In this document: positions 1 through 10,928 of the stretch, piece by piece
How positions within the stretch are numbered: position 1 is the first letter of the stretch
How the letters are laid out: each line of letters opens with the position of its first letter
Assembly: GCA_960531495.1 (NCBI GenBank)
Contig: OY482850.1
Coordinates: 219,343-283,342 of the forward strand
DNA: 64,000 bases
Source: Zeus faber
Taxonomy: Eukaryota; Chordata; Actinopteri; Zeiformes; Zeidae
Direction of reading: 5' to 3'
Position numbers and translations under genes: made by a program
Notes under the pieces: generated by a model
Databases searched by the model: none
Seen by the model: only the letters and a program-made list of their open reading frames with translations
What the model was told of the DNA's origin: nothing

Positions 1-574
1 AAAACGTCGGCCATTATCACCTTCCTTCACTAGCCAAATACAATTTCTCTAATTTTAGGCATGTCAGCCTTTTTTGTCCCTTCATGAAATATATCTCAGT
101 TACTGACCAAAACTCTTATCTACTTGAATCATAATATTATTATACAATACAATAGTACCACTTAACATGAACTATACTTCACACACTTAATAGACACAGC
201 AATTTTTACACTTCATAATTCCACAAGCAGGTTTCAAACACAATATCAGCAACACTACAAATGTTTATCGACAGAAGCAGTCCCACACTGCACACACGCA
301 CTTACACACATTTGACACACACACTTACAAACACACACAGTCTATCTCTGCTCTTTCTTCCAGGTTCTTTTTGTTTTCTCTCTCTTATTTACTTCTAACT
401 GTATTGTAATTATTATTATTCAGTTACTATTGTTATTATGCACGCTTAATACCCTCTCTTTTTCGACACTGTTTTTTTGTTCCAATTTTATCATGGATTT
501 TATCATCAATTTCCTTACCCATCTTAACACACACTTCACAAGCCAAATAGAGTTTCTACATCTAATTTACTTAT
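1..574. other. AT-rich sequence, no gene recognised
   Basis: I see no recognisable protein, RNA gene or transposon in this stretch. It is AT-rich, with imperfect CA-rich tracts near 285-340. A 77-codon open frame starting at 430 has no recognisable domain and looks like chance. Confidence 0.5.
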
Positions 575-725
575 GTCCCACCCATGAAGACCTTAGTGAA
601 CTTGCTAAGTGGTATCCGCAGTGTTTATTTTCTAATTTTATACTCTACCCGTTCAGTCCTTAGCAAGCTTTTTCTTGCTAAGCGGTATCCGCAGAGTTCG
701 GTTCTACCCAGGCAGACCCTCTACC
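575..725 (+). repeat. Degenerate ~60-bp repeat units, copy 1
   Basis: Two units share the core CTAAG[TC]GGTATCCGCAG, and the text between them (TTTATACTCTACCC, then AGACCCTC) is repeated near 10929-11289. The two loci are on the same strand about 10 kb apart. The origin is unknown; a fragment of an LTR or another dispersed repeat is possible. Confidence 0.5.
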
Positions 726-916
726 CTCTACTGCATTCCCATTAAATGGGATGTTACAAAGTATGTATTTCTCGGAATATGTTTATTTTGTAGCAAGTAG
801 TTTGGCCGTTGCTGCCACCATTAGTGTTATGTATTCTTCCAAAAATACCACTGGGATCTGTGTGCTCATTATCTGGATGCTGGTCTTTTTTTTATGTTAA
901 AGGTTGAATCTGTAAT

Positions 917-1194
917 GTTGTCAAGCAGTGACCTCTGGGTAAAAGAGCCCCCTCAGTATTGTGCTTTGTTCGTGTTTTTTGTTTTGGTCTGATGTGTGCG
1001 TTTTTGAGTATGTAGGGGGTTGCTGGCCATACCAGACAGTCCTGGAGAAATTCAATAAGTTACTACCTAAAGTTACACTAAAATCCAACTCTCACATCAG
1101 ACAAAACAAAACAAAACAAAACAAAACTAAATAATGTAAATAGAGTGCAATATCAGGAGGGGCTCTTTTGCCTAAAGGTCACTCAACACTGACA
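917..1194. repeat. Imperfect long inverted repeat (hairpin or MITE-like)
   Basis: The left arm (917-996) and the right arm (1093-1194) are imperfect reverse complements; the blocks AAAAGAGCCCC and GTCTGATGTG pair between arms. The loop is about 95 bp. The right arm carries a run of AAAAC units that the left arm has as a shorter imperfect T/G tract. No coding capacity and no flanking duplication was identified, so a decayed MITE is only one reading. Confidence 0.6.
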
Positions 1195-2025
1195 GATATT
1201 TTTGAAGTACTAGAGTACTACAGTGCTGTTACGCTAAACAAAAGTGTAAGGCTAGTACATTTATTTTATTAGCATTGAAATCCAACTCAGGACTTTAATT
1301 CACTGAAACAAAAGCTTCAACAGAACCTATTGTCTTTCCAACCTCAACTTTTAGATCCAAAGGGCAGAGAGTGTTATAGAGGCCTGCACAGCTATAGTGG
1401 AGCCATAAAATAGCCTGCACATGCTTGGTGCAATATCCAGGTTTTCTGACCTACAGGGAAGGGATGCCCTGGTCCAGGCGGCCCTAACATTTTATGTAGA
1501 GGGATGACTGGAGACGTCCCTGAAACAGCAATATTGTTCAATATATATAATGTTATACATTGGTTTTACATGTCAAATATTGATGATAAAATATGTTATT
1601 TCATTATGAAAACATATGCACTTTTCTTGTTGGAAGGCTGGACTGCGAGTGTTGGGGGACCTTAATACCATAGAAGTACACTTATGGAGGACTTCTTCTG
1701 TGGTGGAACCCCATCTTACCTTTACTGGACCTGTTCTCAGTGGAGTACTCTCCAAGAGGCAGCAATAGGAAGGCTTTGGAGGAGATGGCAGTTGCCTACT
1801 GGTGGGACTGACTGATCGTGGTTGAAGGTCAGTTTATATAATTGGGATATTAGTGGGATATTGTTGAATATATTTGCAAGTTACAGTATGTCACTAAGCC
1901 AATGACTGTGTTTTAGGAATTGCTCAATACAACTTTTTAATTCCCGATACGACAACCTAATACTGCCGGGGAACGTAATCATTTGATAGAGCTATATGTC
2001 ATAATGACTATGTGGCAGACCAAAG
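1195..2025. other. No gene recognised
   Basis: Nothing could be assigned here. Short open frames on the minus strand (for example 1573-1755) have no recognisable motif. Confidence 0.45.
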
Positions 2026-2170
2026 GGTCATGGTTAAGCCGCGGCTGCAGAAGGCAGCATGGCTTCCTTCCCACTGCTGCCGAGCTGCTCTGAGTCGGCC
2101 AAAGTAGCGCTGATTGGTCCGATTCGGGGCAGGGAGCTTTCTTAATGTTTGTCTGTCTTGCAGAGAGGGA
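2026..2170 (+). mobile_element. Fragment of a Gmr1-like gypsy LTR
   Basis: The stretch starts TGTGGCAGACCAAAGGGTCA and continues with a central GCTGATTGGTC and a block ending TTAATGTTTGTCTG. The same landmarks in the same order occur on the minus strand at 33909-33770, where they form the probable 3' LTR of a Gmr1-like element; the start also resembles the minus-strand LTR at 49046. The right boundary is uncertain and no target duplication was found. Confidence 0.5.
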
Positions 2171-2335
2171 TTCGGCGCACAGGCTTGTCAGCTGACCAGG
2201 AGCCAGATCGGGATGTCGTTCCACCTGCGCCCAAACCATTAATGTTTATAATTTATCCTTTTGACCAGCGAGCTTTTTTGTTAAACATTTGGAATAGGGT
2301 TTAGGGTTAGAGTTAGTTATACACTGAGTGTATCT

Positions 2336-3237
2336 TCAACATCTCCCTGAGCAGCACCACAGTCCCAACGTGCTTTAAGACTACTACCATTGCCCCTGTG
2401 CCCAAGAAGTCCCTTGTGTCCTGCCTCAATGACTACCCCCCCATCGTAGTCACCCCCACCATCATGAAGTGCCTCGAGAGACTGAACCTGAGGCACATAA
2501 AGACCCTTCTGCCTCCCGTGCTAGACCCCCTGCAGTTCGCATATCGAGCCAACCACTCCACTGATGACTCCATCTCCACCACCCTTCACCTAGCACTCAC
2601 CCATCTGGACAAAAAGGACACATACGTCCGAATGCTGTTCATAGACTTCAGTTCTGCATTCAATGCGATCATCCCCCAGCACTTGACCAGGAAGCTGAGC
2701 CTGCTGGGCCTGAACACCTCCCTCTGCCATTGGATCCTGGACTTTCTGCAGGGAGACCCCAGACAGTTTGGATCGGGAACAACACCTCCAGCACCACCAC
2801 ACTGAGCACAGGGGCCTCCCAGGGCTGTGTGCTCAGTCTGCTGCTGTTCACACTACTGACTCATGACTGTACAGTGCTACACAGCTCAAATCACATCATC
2901 AAGTCGCCGATGACATGCCCGTGGTGGGTCACATCAAAAAGAACGACGAGTCAGCATACAGAGAGGAGGTGAAACAACTGACAACTTGGTGCAAAGTCAA
3001 CAACCTGTCCCTGAATGTAGACAAAACCAAAGAGATGGTTGTTGACTTTAGGAGAGCACAGAGGGACCACGTGCCACTGGACATCGACGGCTCCTTGGTG
3101 GAGATTGTGAAGAACACAAAATTCCTCAACGTCCACCTGGAGGAGAACTTAACCTGGTCCCTCAACACCGGCTCCACTGTAAAGAAAGCCCATCAATGTC
3201 TCTACTTCCTGAGGAAGCTGAGGAGAGCCCACCTCCC
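2336..3237 (+). pseudogene. L2/CR1-group LINE reverse transcriptase, 5' part (broken)
   Basis: This encodes the fingers and palm of a non-LTR reverse transcriptase, which would copy LINE RNA at the nicked target. Readable blocks are [37 protein letters not shown] and NVDKTKEMVVDFRRAQ, the usual order of fish L2/CR1-group LINEs. The ADD catalytic triad is present near 2905, but in a different frame from the preceding block, so at least two frameshifts break the gene (near 2770 and 2900). The endonuclease and N-terminal half are missing, which is normal for 5'-truncated copies. Reading continues in frame at 5890 after an LTR insertion. The family is clear; the exact clade (L2 or Rex1/CR1) is not. 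Confidence 0.88.
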
Positions 3238-5884
3238 TGTTAGGCCCACGGCCTCCCAGCGGCACTAGAGGCCGCTCTTGCCCCATCTGCCGCTCCCTAC
3301 TTGAGCCTAATTGCACACACCTGGGATCAATAACCTGCATGACTCTCACAGTATTTGGTCTCAGCTTCCCAGTCATTCCTTGCCAGACCGTCAACTAGCT
3401 TACCGGAGTTGTACAGCTACTGGCTCCCTTCCAAGTTCCTAGCTCCTAGTGTTTGTGCTCTTTGTCTCGTCTTCCTCTTACCTGATTGTCTCCGCTCGTC
3501 GACCAAGGCTGTCCGTCCTTCTCCATCCAGCCTGGTTCCTCGTCTCTCCACCCGGATCCTGGACCCCTCCTCCTGGTCATCATCTTTTTTTTTTTTTTTT
3601 TTTTTTTTACCTGTGCTGTCAGCATGCTGGACATACAACACAGAGTATTTGTATTCCATTTGCATCCAGGACAGAGTTAGTCTGCAATAGGAGTTCAAGT
3701 TCTCCACCTGCAATGCAACTCTTTATTAATTCTTAAATCATCAAGAACTCTTGCAATAACTCTGTCCTGTGGATGCCCTGTAAAATGACAAGAGCACAGT
3801 TTTGGTTATGGAGAGCCACCACCAACTCCCCTCTTTGGAGAACTATTCATCATGTTTGGATCTATAACAACTGATCACTACTCCAAGAGGGGGAGAATCA
3901 CCACGATGAGACAAATAAACATAGAAACAAACAACATTTACACAAAAACATGAACATTGGATGACAACATGTATTGAGAACTGAATTAGGTCCAGTTAGG
4001 TCCAGGAAAACTGGAACTACAACTGGTCCCGTGGCCTCTTCCTGTCAAAGTTATGGCAGTAAATATGAGAGGAAATGAGGGGAAAGTACCCCCGGTTGCA
4101 GGGGTGCCTGAGTGCATGTGTGCGTGCATGCGTGCGTGGGTGTGCGTTTGTGTAAGATGTCCACCGGTGAGTGTACATGACTTATCCCCATTGGTACTGG
4201 TGTAGAAGGTCGGTATTATGTTGCGGCGACTCCAGGCAGCGCAAGGGGCCCCGAAGTGTCCCTGCAGATGATCCCCGGGTACCCCGCCCTGCGGCCACGG
4301 AAGACCCCCGGGTCCCCAGAGAAGCCAGAGGGCCGTGGAGCAATTCCCACGCCCAGCCCGAGGAGCATGACCAAGTCCCCGTAAGCACGAGGAGGCCCTG
4401 CGCCCCAGGGGCTCACACATACAACCAACCCCCAGGCGCAGGCACAAGACGCAGCCGCCGGCACAGAACCCGGGCCATGGGCACAAGGCACAGACCGCGG
4501 GCCCGGATCACGGCCCCACGGTGACAGACCGACACCCCGCCCGAGCTGCCCGCCCCATAGGCGGGCCGGCAAGACCCCAACGTCCAACCACGCCCCACCG
4601 CAGCCGACCAGGTGCCGTGCCCAGCGTGAGTGCCAAGTGACCATACATGTAGCACGGGGGCACGGGGCACCTCAATGTTACACCCCCCCCGGCGATGCCG
4701 GCAGGCCGTCAGGTATACAGGCACTCCGCCACCCCAGCGCCCGGGGTGCCCGCCGCAGAGAAGCACCATCGCAGAAGCAAAAGGCCAACAACCACCCCCC
4801 ACACCCCAACCCACACCCCCAACGACACGCAGTCCCCCCAGGGGCTCCAGAAGGCACCCGGCGGTGCTCTCCGCAACCCCGCCAGGTCGCAGCACATCAC
4901 AAGCCAAGCCACCAGGCGCAAGCCGTCAGGACTCCAGCCAGGCCGGGAGGAGGGGCCCACCCGACCGCCCCCCGGCCAACCACGCCTCCACACCGACCCG
5001 CCAGCGACCGGCCACCCCAAAAAACCCAGTGATCAGCGTGTGCTGTTGCTAAATGCAGTTAAAATTGCGGGGCTGGGGGTGCGAGTCCTTCAGGCAAGTT
5101 AAACCTAAATCACTCGCACCCCTCCTGTCTCGCAGACCCTGGATCGATGGAGTGTTGTTCGCAGTAGGATTGGTGTGCAATGCGTGTGTGTTCCAAGCTA
5201 ATGTGAGTGGGATTAAAATTTTGGGACAGACGAGAAGCATGCTTGGGCAGGAGCGTGACAGGCAAGATGGCAGCTGCCCACCGCATCCCCACCCACATAG
5301 CCATCCCGCAAGCCCTCAGTCTATTGTGTGGTGTATGTGCTGAGTATGAGTTTCGGGAGTTTTGGCACTGGGAGAGATAGGCAAGTCGCAACTGGATCGA
5401 TCCAGGGGCGCAGCAGGCCGGGGAGCAACCACGTGGACCCCCCCCCGGGCCCCAGTGCGCCCACCTCCCGTACCTGGTGGCAGCCAACCCACAGCGATCA
5501 GCCAAGGGTGCAGTGCATCCGCCATGCACCTCCGCCATGTCGGGCAGCTCCGCGCCCACATCAGGCCCCTGGTCAGCCCCCAGCCGCCGAGCATGCGGAA
5601 TACAGAACAGAGGGTGACAGACGGCACCCCCACCCACAGCCCGACCCCCCAACGACTAGCACCCCGCGCACCGAGAGCGTCGGAGGGCAGGCACCCCCGG
5701 TCACCCATGAAGGAGGCCGCATGGTGAGCCTCCTGGTCACCATCATCCCTGCCCTGTCTGGCTACATCTCTACCTGACCGGGTCCCCCTGGCCAGCTCCA
5801 CCGTCTGGGCAAATAAACATCCTTTGCCTGCCTCCCGTCTCCCCGTGTTGTGCGTTTGGGTCTCTCCTAGCTCTGGTCGTGACA
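3238..5884 (+). mobile_element. Solo gypsy-type LTR interrupted by an L1 tail
   Basis: The LTR begins TGTTAGGCCC at 3238 and ends GTCGTGACA at 5884, so it has the TG...CA ends of an LTR. It is flanked by the 5-bp target duplication CTCCC (3233-3237 and 5885-5889). Removing the inner insertion leaves about 490 bp with a plus-strand AATAAA signal at about 5813. No internal gag-pol sequence lies inside, so it is a solo LTR left by LTR-LTR recombination. It sits within the reverse transcriptase of an L2-type LINE, and the LINE reads through in frame when the LTR plus one CTCCC copy is ignored. Confidence 0.85.
3585..5730 (-). mobile_element. 5'-truncated L1 copy: GC-rich 3' UTR only
   Basis: The insert starts on the plus strand with 24 T residues (3585-3608), which is the poly(A) tail of a minus-strand retroposon. 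It is flanked by a 14-bp target duplication TCCTGGTCA[T/C]CATC (3571-3584 and 5731-5744). The body is very GC-rich and matches, in the same order, the region following L1 ORF2 at 34291-36600 and 46420-47359. It is therefore an L1 3' untranslated region with no coding part. Many overlapping open frames lie here on both strands (4413-4907, 5316-5885 and others). They follow from high GC and few stop codons and are not genes. Confidence 0.85.
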
Positions 5885-5889
5885 CTCCC

Positions 5890-6350
5890 GCCCCCCATCC
5901 TCACCACATTCCACAGAGGGACTGTAGAGAGCATCCTAAGTAGCTGCATCACTGCCTGGTTTGGTAACTACACCAACCTGGACCATAAGAACCTTCAGCG
6001 GGTAGTAAGGACAACTGAAAATATCATCGGAGTCCATCTCCCCTCCATCTCAGACATCTACGCCACACACTGCATCCGCAAAGCAACCAGCATTGCGGAA
6101 GACCCCACCCACCCCTTACATAAACTTTTCACCCCCCTCTCATCTGGCAGAAGGTACTAAAGCATACGGTCCCTCACATCTAGACTATGCAATAGCTTCT
6201 TCCCCCAGGCCATCCAACTCCTCAACGCTTAGTCACTTTACTTTTCTACAGCCACTTAACCCGCTAGACTATATGTAGCATGTAGACCATGTATGCAGCC
6301 CTCGGCCAGATACACTCTGTCTCCCTCCCTAAACCGCTACCGATGGGCAG
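5890..6350 (+). pseudogene. L2/CR1-group LINE ORF2 C-terminus and 3' UTR
   Basis: This is the continuation of the LINE at 2336-3237. The first codons after the LTR target duplication (TTFHRGT) follow RRAHLP of the left half without a shift. Further blocks are ESILSSCITAWFGN, LQRVVRT, THCIRKA and DPTHPLHKLF, the conserved C-terminal region of fish L2-type LINEs. It ends in frame-disrupted sequence resembling the usual CNSFFPQA block near 6186-6215, then about 100 bp of 3' UTR. The right end is approximate and no poly(A) or short-repeat tail is obvious. Confidence 0.85.
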
Positions 6351-6941
6351 AAACTACCACAGATGCATATATATTTTAATTTGTTCACTTCATTCCACTG
6401 TCTAGCGTTGTAGTCTATAATTTAGTTTATTTGCAGTTTGAGCTACAGAAAGTAGTTCTAGAGGCACAGAATGAATTCTCTGCATAGATGCAGACAAAAT
6501 TACTCTAACCGTAATCAATTAATAATAATTAATGCTGTTGCACACTTATTTTAGGAAAGCCTATCAGACAGCCAACCATTTAAAACATTAATTGCATTTT
6601 ATACATATATAAACAAGTGTGAAATTCTAGACAGGTATAGCATTTATAATGAACTTAAAAGGATAAAAAGCAATAAAAATCAATTTCAAACATTTATATA
6701 TCTTCATATACTCATATATTTAAGTGTTAAATTTTACTGTTAAGTGAAGACAAAATGTTACAGATGTAGCTTCTCACATAGCTTCTCACGTAGCTTCTCA
6801 TGCGTCATTGGTCACGGCGTCAGTTCACGGCAAGGTAAGTGACGATCGAAATGATTGGCGGCTTAGTTAGCAAAGTTGTGTCAGCTTTCAAAGCCATACA
6901 AGCCGCCGCACGTATGCACGCACACATGCGTACACACATGC

Positions 6942-6978
<37 letters not shown>

Positions 6979-7370
6979 ATGAACATAATATGCGCTGTAA
7001 CAGTTCAAAACAATGTTGCACTCAAGGGGTTAACAAGCCTACGGGACAGGTTGCTGGGAACCTGACCAAGCTATACCCATGCCTCCCCTGTAGCTACAAT
7101 TACACAATTTATATAATAACAAGTATATAAGGGACACTGAAGAGTTGGTGAAATTAACCTTTAGTCTGGTCTCACGAGAGCCCAGCCGGGCCCTCCCACT
7201 CTGGGACCGGCGCCTGTAGGGGCTCCAGTCGGTCCAAGGAGATCCAGGAAGTCCACGAGGGTTCCTACAAAGTCAGACACCGATCAAGGAGCGAGATCAC
7301 TTGTGTGTCTCTACAGCAGACCAGGCGCAGCAGTGGAGCGGAATAATCTAAACACCGGCAATTTCTTGAC
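6351..7370. repeat. Mostly unassigned; contains a (CA)n tract
   Basis: 6351-6900 is AT-rich with no recognisable gene. A (CA)n microsatellite occupies 6944-6977. 7000-7370 also shows no identifiable element. Short frames crossing the CA tract encode only His-Thr or Cys-Val repeats. Confidence 0.55.
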
Positions 7371-7495
7371 GCGATCAGGGTGATGGACAGACAGGTGGAC
7401 AGGCGATCAGTCGGACAGGTGATCAGGTGATCAGGTGGACAGGCAAACAGTTGATTGGGCAGACAGGCGATCAGACAGACAGGCAATTAGGCAAC
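7371..7495. repeat. Short minisatellite, GGACAGGCGATCAG-like units
   Basis: Variants of a 9-16 bp unit built from GGACAG, GTGATCAG and GCGATCAG recur about eight times between 7382 and 7490. Unit length is irregular. Nothing recognisable follows up to 8100. Confidence 0.6.
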
Positions 7496-8107
7496 TGCAT
7501 TGGGGGATAGCGGCATTAATGAGCGACTGGAGGGGCAACACAAAGAGTAAGATAGTCACGATTCCTTCACACAGACTCACACAGACAGTTTGGCTATGGG
7601 AAAACCAACCCTTTGTGGAGTGGTTAGAGCGAGTCCTTCTTTGGTAGAGCTAGCACGTCTCCACTAAAGCCGGCCCCCTTTCATGCTTCCGGCATCACCA
7701 CTGATTTCCCCCACTGCCGTCCCATGTACACGCCACCTACTCAATCCTGTACCTGTGGAAGTAAACAAAATGAACACACACTGCCCTACATAGTGGCCAA
7801 CCCCTTAGTTCAGTTCAGTTTGTCCTGCAACAGCTGTTCACCGTGAACGTTACCAACTGAATCAAACAAACTTCAGACTTCAGACAAATCTATTTCTACT
7901 GAGTGAGCCAGCAAAATCCGAGTCTGAAAAGAGTCACACCTTTCATCACTACCGAAAACTCTGTTTCCACTTTCTGTTACTATGTCATCATTATCAATGA
8001 AGGTACTAGAATAGTGTCACAAATAAAATGTTAAAAAGATGTAAAAAAAAGGTGCTAAATTAAGCTTTGCATCTAGTCTGGGTCCTATTGTAATGATCAC
8101 TCTTCTT

Positions 8108-8508
8108 GTGGGTACGGTGGAACAATGCGTTGAGCTGCTGCCTCACAGCATGAAGCGCATGGGTTCAATTTCCACCTGGGGCGCTGTTGGAACTGTGTTA
8201 CGGCGGGTCCTTTCTGTGTGGAGTTTGCATGTTCTCCCCATGCTCACATGGGGTTTCCTCCATGTAACGTCAGTAAGGACACCCACCAACATGCACAACA
8301 TTGTCGTCTGACCAGCAATGGACATTTGTAACCAGGTCCCCTTGTTGTATGTTGCCCACTGCTCCTGGCTGCCCCCCTTAATAAAGGACAAGCCAGGATG
8401 GGTCAAATGCAGGGGACTCATTTCACCAGCCACCATCCGAAGCATGTGTGTTGGTTGCCATGAATGCATGTGTTGTGTCTTCTAATCAATAATGCTTTCT
8501 CTTTTTAG
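8108..8508 (+). mobile_element. tRNA-headed SINE, copy 1
   Basis: The head GGGTACGGTGGAACAATGCG and the later GGGTTCAATTTC resemble the A and B boxes of an internal RNA polymerase III promoter. The box GTGGAGTTTGCATGTTCTCCCC follows at about 8219-8240; a very similar box is known from the zebrafish DANA SINE. The 3' half (GACAAGCCAGGATGGGTCAAATGCA and CAGCCACCATCC) is shared with copies at 9817-10117 and 26896-27237. The tail is T-rich rather than poly(A). It is non-coding and would depend on a LINE for mobility. Confidence 0.72.
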
Positions 8509-8589
8509 AAAAGGAAACATAATAAGACCTTCCTACACTTGTATGTAAAGACTCTTTCCGTACGTCTCAGCTTTTCCATTATTTACAAA

Positions 8590-9150
8590 TGAGACATTGC
8601 GTCCCCCAATTTCCCAACATCCCTTCTTTAATGCTTTAGCAACCCTGGGAGGGTCTACTGACATTACTCCTTCGGCAGAAAGCACTCATCTCTTAGATCT
8701 ATTTCTGTATTATTCCAATGGGAAAATATTGCACCAACAACCCAAAATCTGTATAGGAACGGGATCAGGTTTGGGATCAGCGGTGGGATGGTCTCATGCA
8801 ATTCAAGGTTTTACGTAGAGTGCATTTTTCCAAATGCAGATTGTCTGAAATATATATGAATGTCACTTATGAGTATGATAGATGACATGCCATCCCATGT
8901 GACCCTAGTCACATGTTTATTCAGTGCTCCAAACTCCAAAATTATTGGGATTCTATTTTTTTTATGTTATCTGAAGCTTCTTAAAATCAACCTGCAGCAA
9001 TGCCCCTTGATCATTATATTTGGTAATCCTCTTTGGTAGACTTGGCTTGGGGTTGGGTCAGCATGGAGTCCTCCTCAAACCCCAAACATGCAGACATTGT
9101 TGCTTTTCCGACCATATTTGCTTGATGTAGAATTCTTAGTATTCTCTTAG
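8590..9150 (+). pseudogene. L1-group ORF2 C-terminal fragment, another subfamily
   Basis: In the frame starting near 8796 the plus strand reads MQFKVLRRVHFSKCRLSEIY, then a Tyr-rich stretch, CDPSHMF and QCSKLQNYW. This is the pattern of the C-terminal domain of L1 ORF2, where an HMFWSC-type block carries the last Cys/His residues. A stop codon (TGA near 8882) replaces an expected Cys of the metal-binding set. The wording differs from the L1 copies at 36600-38820 and 43355-46420, so this is another subfamily. Both ends are truncated and upstream reading is badly frameshifted. Confidence 0.6.
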
Positions 9151-9152
9151 GG

Positions 9153-9814
9153 CAGAGGTCACTAATTGGCAGACTGCAGTCCGCCATCCTGTCTGGACCC
9201 AGACCCATAACCCATAAATTATGAGAATGAATACATTTTGCACAACTTTTATTGCCTTGACGGTACTGGAGAAATGTCCAGGAATGTTACAGACCAATTG
9301 CATGTGTTGTAAATCATCTCACCTGATGTTATTCAGCTAATCAAATATGCGCATTCCAACAAGCATCTCACTGTCACACACAGTCGAGAGAAGAGAGATA
9401 AGAGAGCGGAGTCACACAGTGAGAGAACTAGGTAAGTCAGTCAGAGAGAAGTCAAGCGCAACTATGAGACAAAGCACAGATCTTTTGAACACATCCGCTC
9501 AAATCCCAACTGAGAGCACAGAAAATAAACGATCTAAAGCCCAATTTGATCGATCCACCAGAATCCTGTCACATTCAATAACTGGCCAGCAATGTGCTAA
9601 TGAATGTTCGCTTAAAGTTGCTTGGATTTTAGGTCGACATAAAAAAGATTTACTGACAGAGAGTTTGTCCAGGAGCCCTGAAACCTTATTTGAGGGAAAA
9701 CAAAAAGAGTTTTGTGAACAAATAAAGCACATACCTATGTCAGCATCATCAGCTACAAAGAAAGCTGAAATGTTAACCCAGGAAGTGCTCGCTCAACTGA
9801 ATGAAGCACTTCAT
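9153..9814 (+). mobile_element. hAT transposon 5' fragment with transposase N-terminal part
   Basis: A hAT-style terminal inverted repeat begins CAGAGGTCACTAATTGGCAG at 9153. The plus-strand frame from 9347 reads ANECSLKVAWILGRHKKD, then TLFEGKQKEFCEQIKHIPMS, ATKKAEMLTQEVLAQLNEAL. These are the blocks preceding the catalytic Asp region in animal hAT transposases of the Charlie/ZBED-like group. The zinc-finger start is not visible and the gene is cut at 9815 by a SINE. The apparent 249-residue frame 9347-10096 is thus a chimera of hAT and SINE, not a functional gene. No 3' end of this copy is in the window. Confidence 0.75.
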
Positions 9815-9816
9815 AA

Positions 9817-10117
9817 GTGTGGCACGGTGGCACAGTGCATTGCACTGCTGAAGGTTCTGGGTTTGATTCCCGCCTGGGGTCCTGTGGGCACCATGACCCG
9901 GCAGGCTGTCCCAATTAGGACCCTTTCTGTGTGGAGTTTGCATGTGCTCACATGGGGTTTCCTTCATCTTATTTCAGTAAGGTCTCCCACTGAAAACAAA
10001 TGGAACCAGGTCGCCGGGCGTGTTGTCGAATTCTGCCCACTGCTCCTGGATGGGTCAAATGCAGAGGCCACATTTCAACAGCCACTGTGTGTGTGACATT
10101 CAAAGATTCTTCTTCTA
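9817..10117 (+). mobile_element. tRNA-headed SINE, copy 2
   Basis: It begins GTGGCACGGTGGCACAGTGC with a B-box-like GGGTTTGATTCC, then the GTGGAGTTTGCATG box and the ACTGCTCCTGGATGGGTCAA segment of copy 1. The middle is shortened. It lies directly inside or against the hAT fragment on its left and a Tc1-like fragment on its right, so no clean target duplication can be called. Confidence 0.68.
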
Positions 10118-10495
10118 AGGCTCCATGCATGGGTTCATTGATCATGCACATGGGAGCCAAGTCTAGCACATCTGGTCTGATCCCATAGAGTAGTAGCTAC
10201 TGTAGCATAAATTGCTAAAATCATTAATATGATAGAAAGGTGTCAGAACACACAATCTATTGCAGCTTGCTGTGTATGGGGCTGCGTAGCTGCAGACCAG
10301 TCAGAGTGTCCACGCTGACCCCTGTCCATGGCTGAAAGCACCAGAATAGACCATGGAGGAATGGAAGGAAGTGGCCTGGTCTGATCAATCATGTTTTCTT
10401 CGACATCATATGGATGGTCAGGGTTAGGGTCCGATCTGATCAAGCATCTGCAGGATGTGCTGAAACAACAAGTCCAATCCATGGGGGCACCACCA
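10118..10495 (+). mobile_element. Tc1-like transposon fragment
   Basis: The stretch contains the landmarks CAGCTTGCTGTGTATGGGGC, GACCCCTGTCCATGGC and, in the plus frame near 10435, DLIKHLQDVLKQQVQSM. The last resembles the C-terminal block (NPIEHLWDVL-like) of fish Tc1 transposases; the expected Glu is replaced. A large part of the transposase between 10410 and 10430 is deleted. The inverted copy at 21965-22514 shares the first half. It is inactive. Confidence 0.65.
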
Positions 10496-10498
10496 CAG

Positions 10499-10550
10499 GA
10501 GCCTTTCTGTGTGGAGTTTGCATGTTCTCCCCGTGCTCACATGGGGTTTC
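10499..10550 (+). mobile_element. SINE core fragment at a three-element junction
   Basis: About 50 bp match only the GTGGAGTTTGCATGTTCTCC box and the CTCACATGGGGTTTC block of the SINE family. It is fused without spacer to Tc1-like sequence on the left and L1 3' UTR on the right. Confidence 0.65.
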
Positions 10551-10925
10551 AGGAAAGCCCCGGGTACCCCGTGGCCACAGAAGACCCCAAGGCTCCCAGA
10601 GAAGCCAGAGGGCAGTGGAGTAACGCCCACGCCCACGCCCGAGGAGCATTACCCAGTCCGAGGGAGCACGAGGAGACCCAGCAACCCAGGGGTGCACACA
10701 TACAACCAACCCCCAGATGCAGGCACAAGATTCAGCCATAGGCACAGAACCCGGGCCACGGGCGCAAGGCACAGACCGCAGGCCCGGCCCTATTGCGACC
10801 GACCGACACCCCGCCCCAGCCGCCCGCCCTGCGGGCAAGCCGGAAGGGCTCCCATGCCCACCCTTGCCCCGCGCAAGGGGAAGGCCCGCAGCCGACCAGA
10901 TGCCCCACACGGCGTGAGTGCATTT
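10551..10925 (-). mobile_element. L1 3' UTR fragment
   Basis: GC-rich sequence matches 4260-4630 and 34780-35120 in order (GAAGCCAGAGG, GGAGCATTACCCAGTC, ACATACAACCAACCCCCAG, GGCACAGACCGCAGG). It lacks the poly(A) end, so it is an internal fragment of the L1 tail. Frames of 100-170 codons here are by-products of base composition. Confidence 0.75.
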
Positions 10926-10928
10926 CTT

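Noticed and set aside
2297-2317. Interstitial telomere-like sequence (GGGTTTAGGGTTAGAG)
   Set aside because: Only about two imperfect units; a similarly short CTAACCCTAACCC near 50110. Too short to interpret.
4413-5885. Several 130-190 codon open frames on both strands in the GC-rich block
   Set aside because: They lie in the L1 3' UTR, overlap one another in many frames, and have no domain. The same happens in the other copies. High GC lowers stop frequency.
7371-7495. CRISPR-like array
   Set aside because: Units are short, irregular and contiguous, with no spacers of constant length, and the sequence is vertebrate.
9347-10096. A 249-codon open frame that might be a gene
   Set aside because: It joins a hAT transposase piece (to about 9814) with a SINE read in one of its frames; a chimera by chance.
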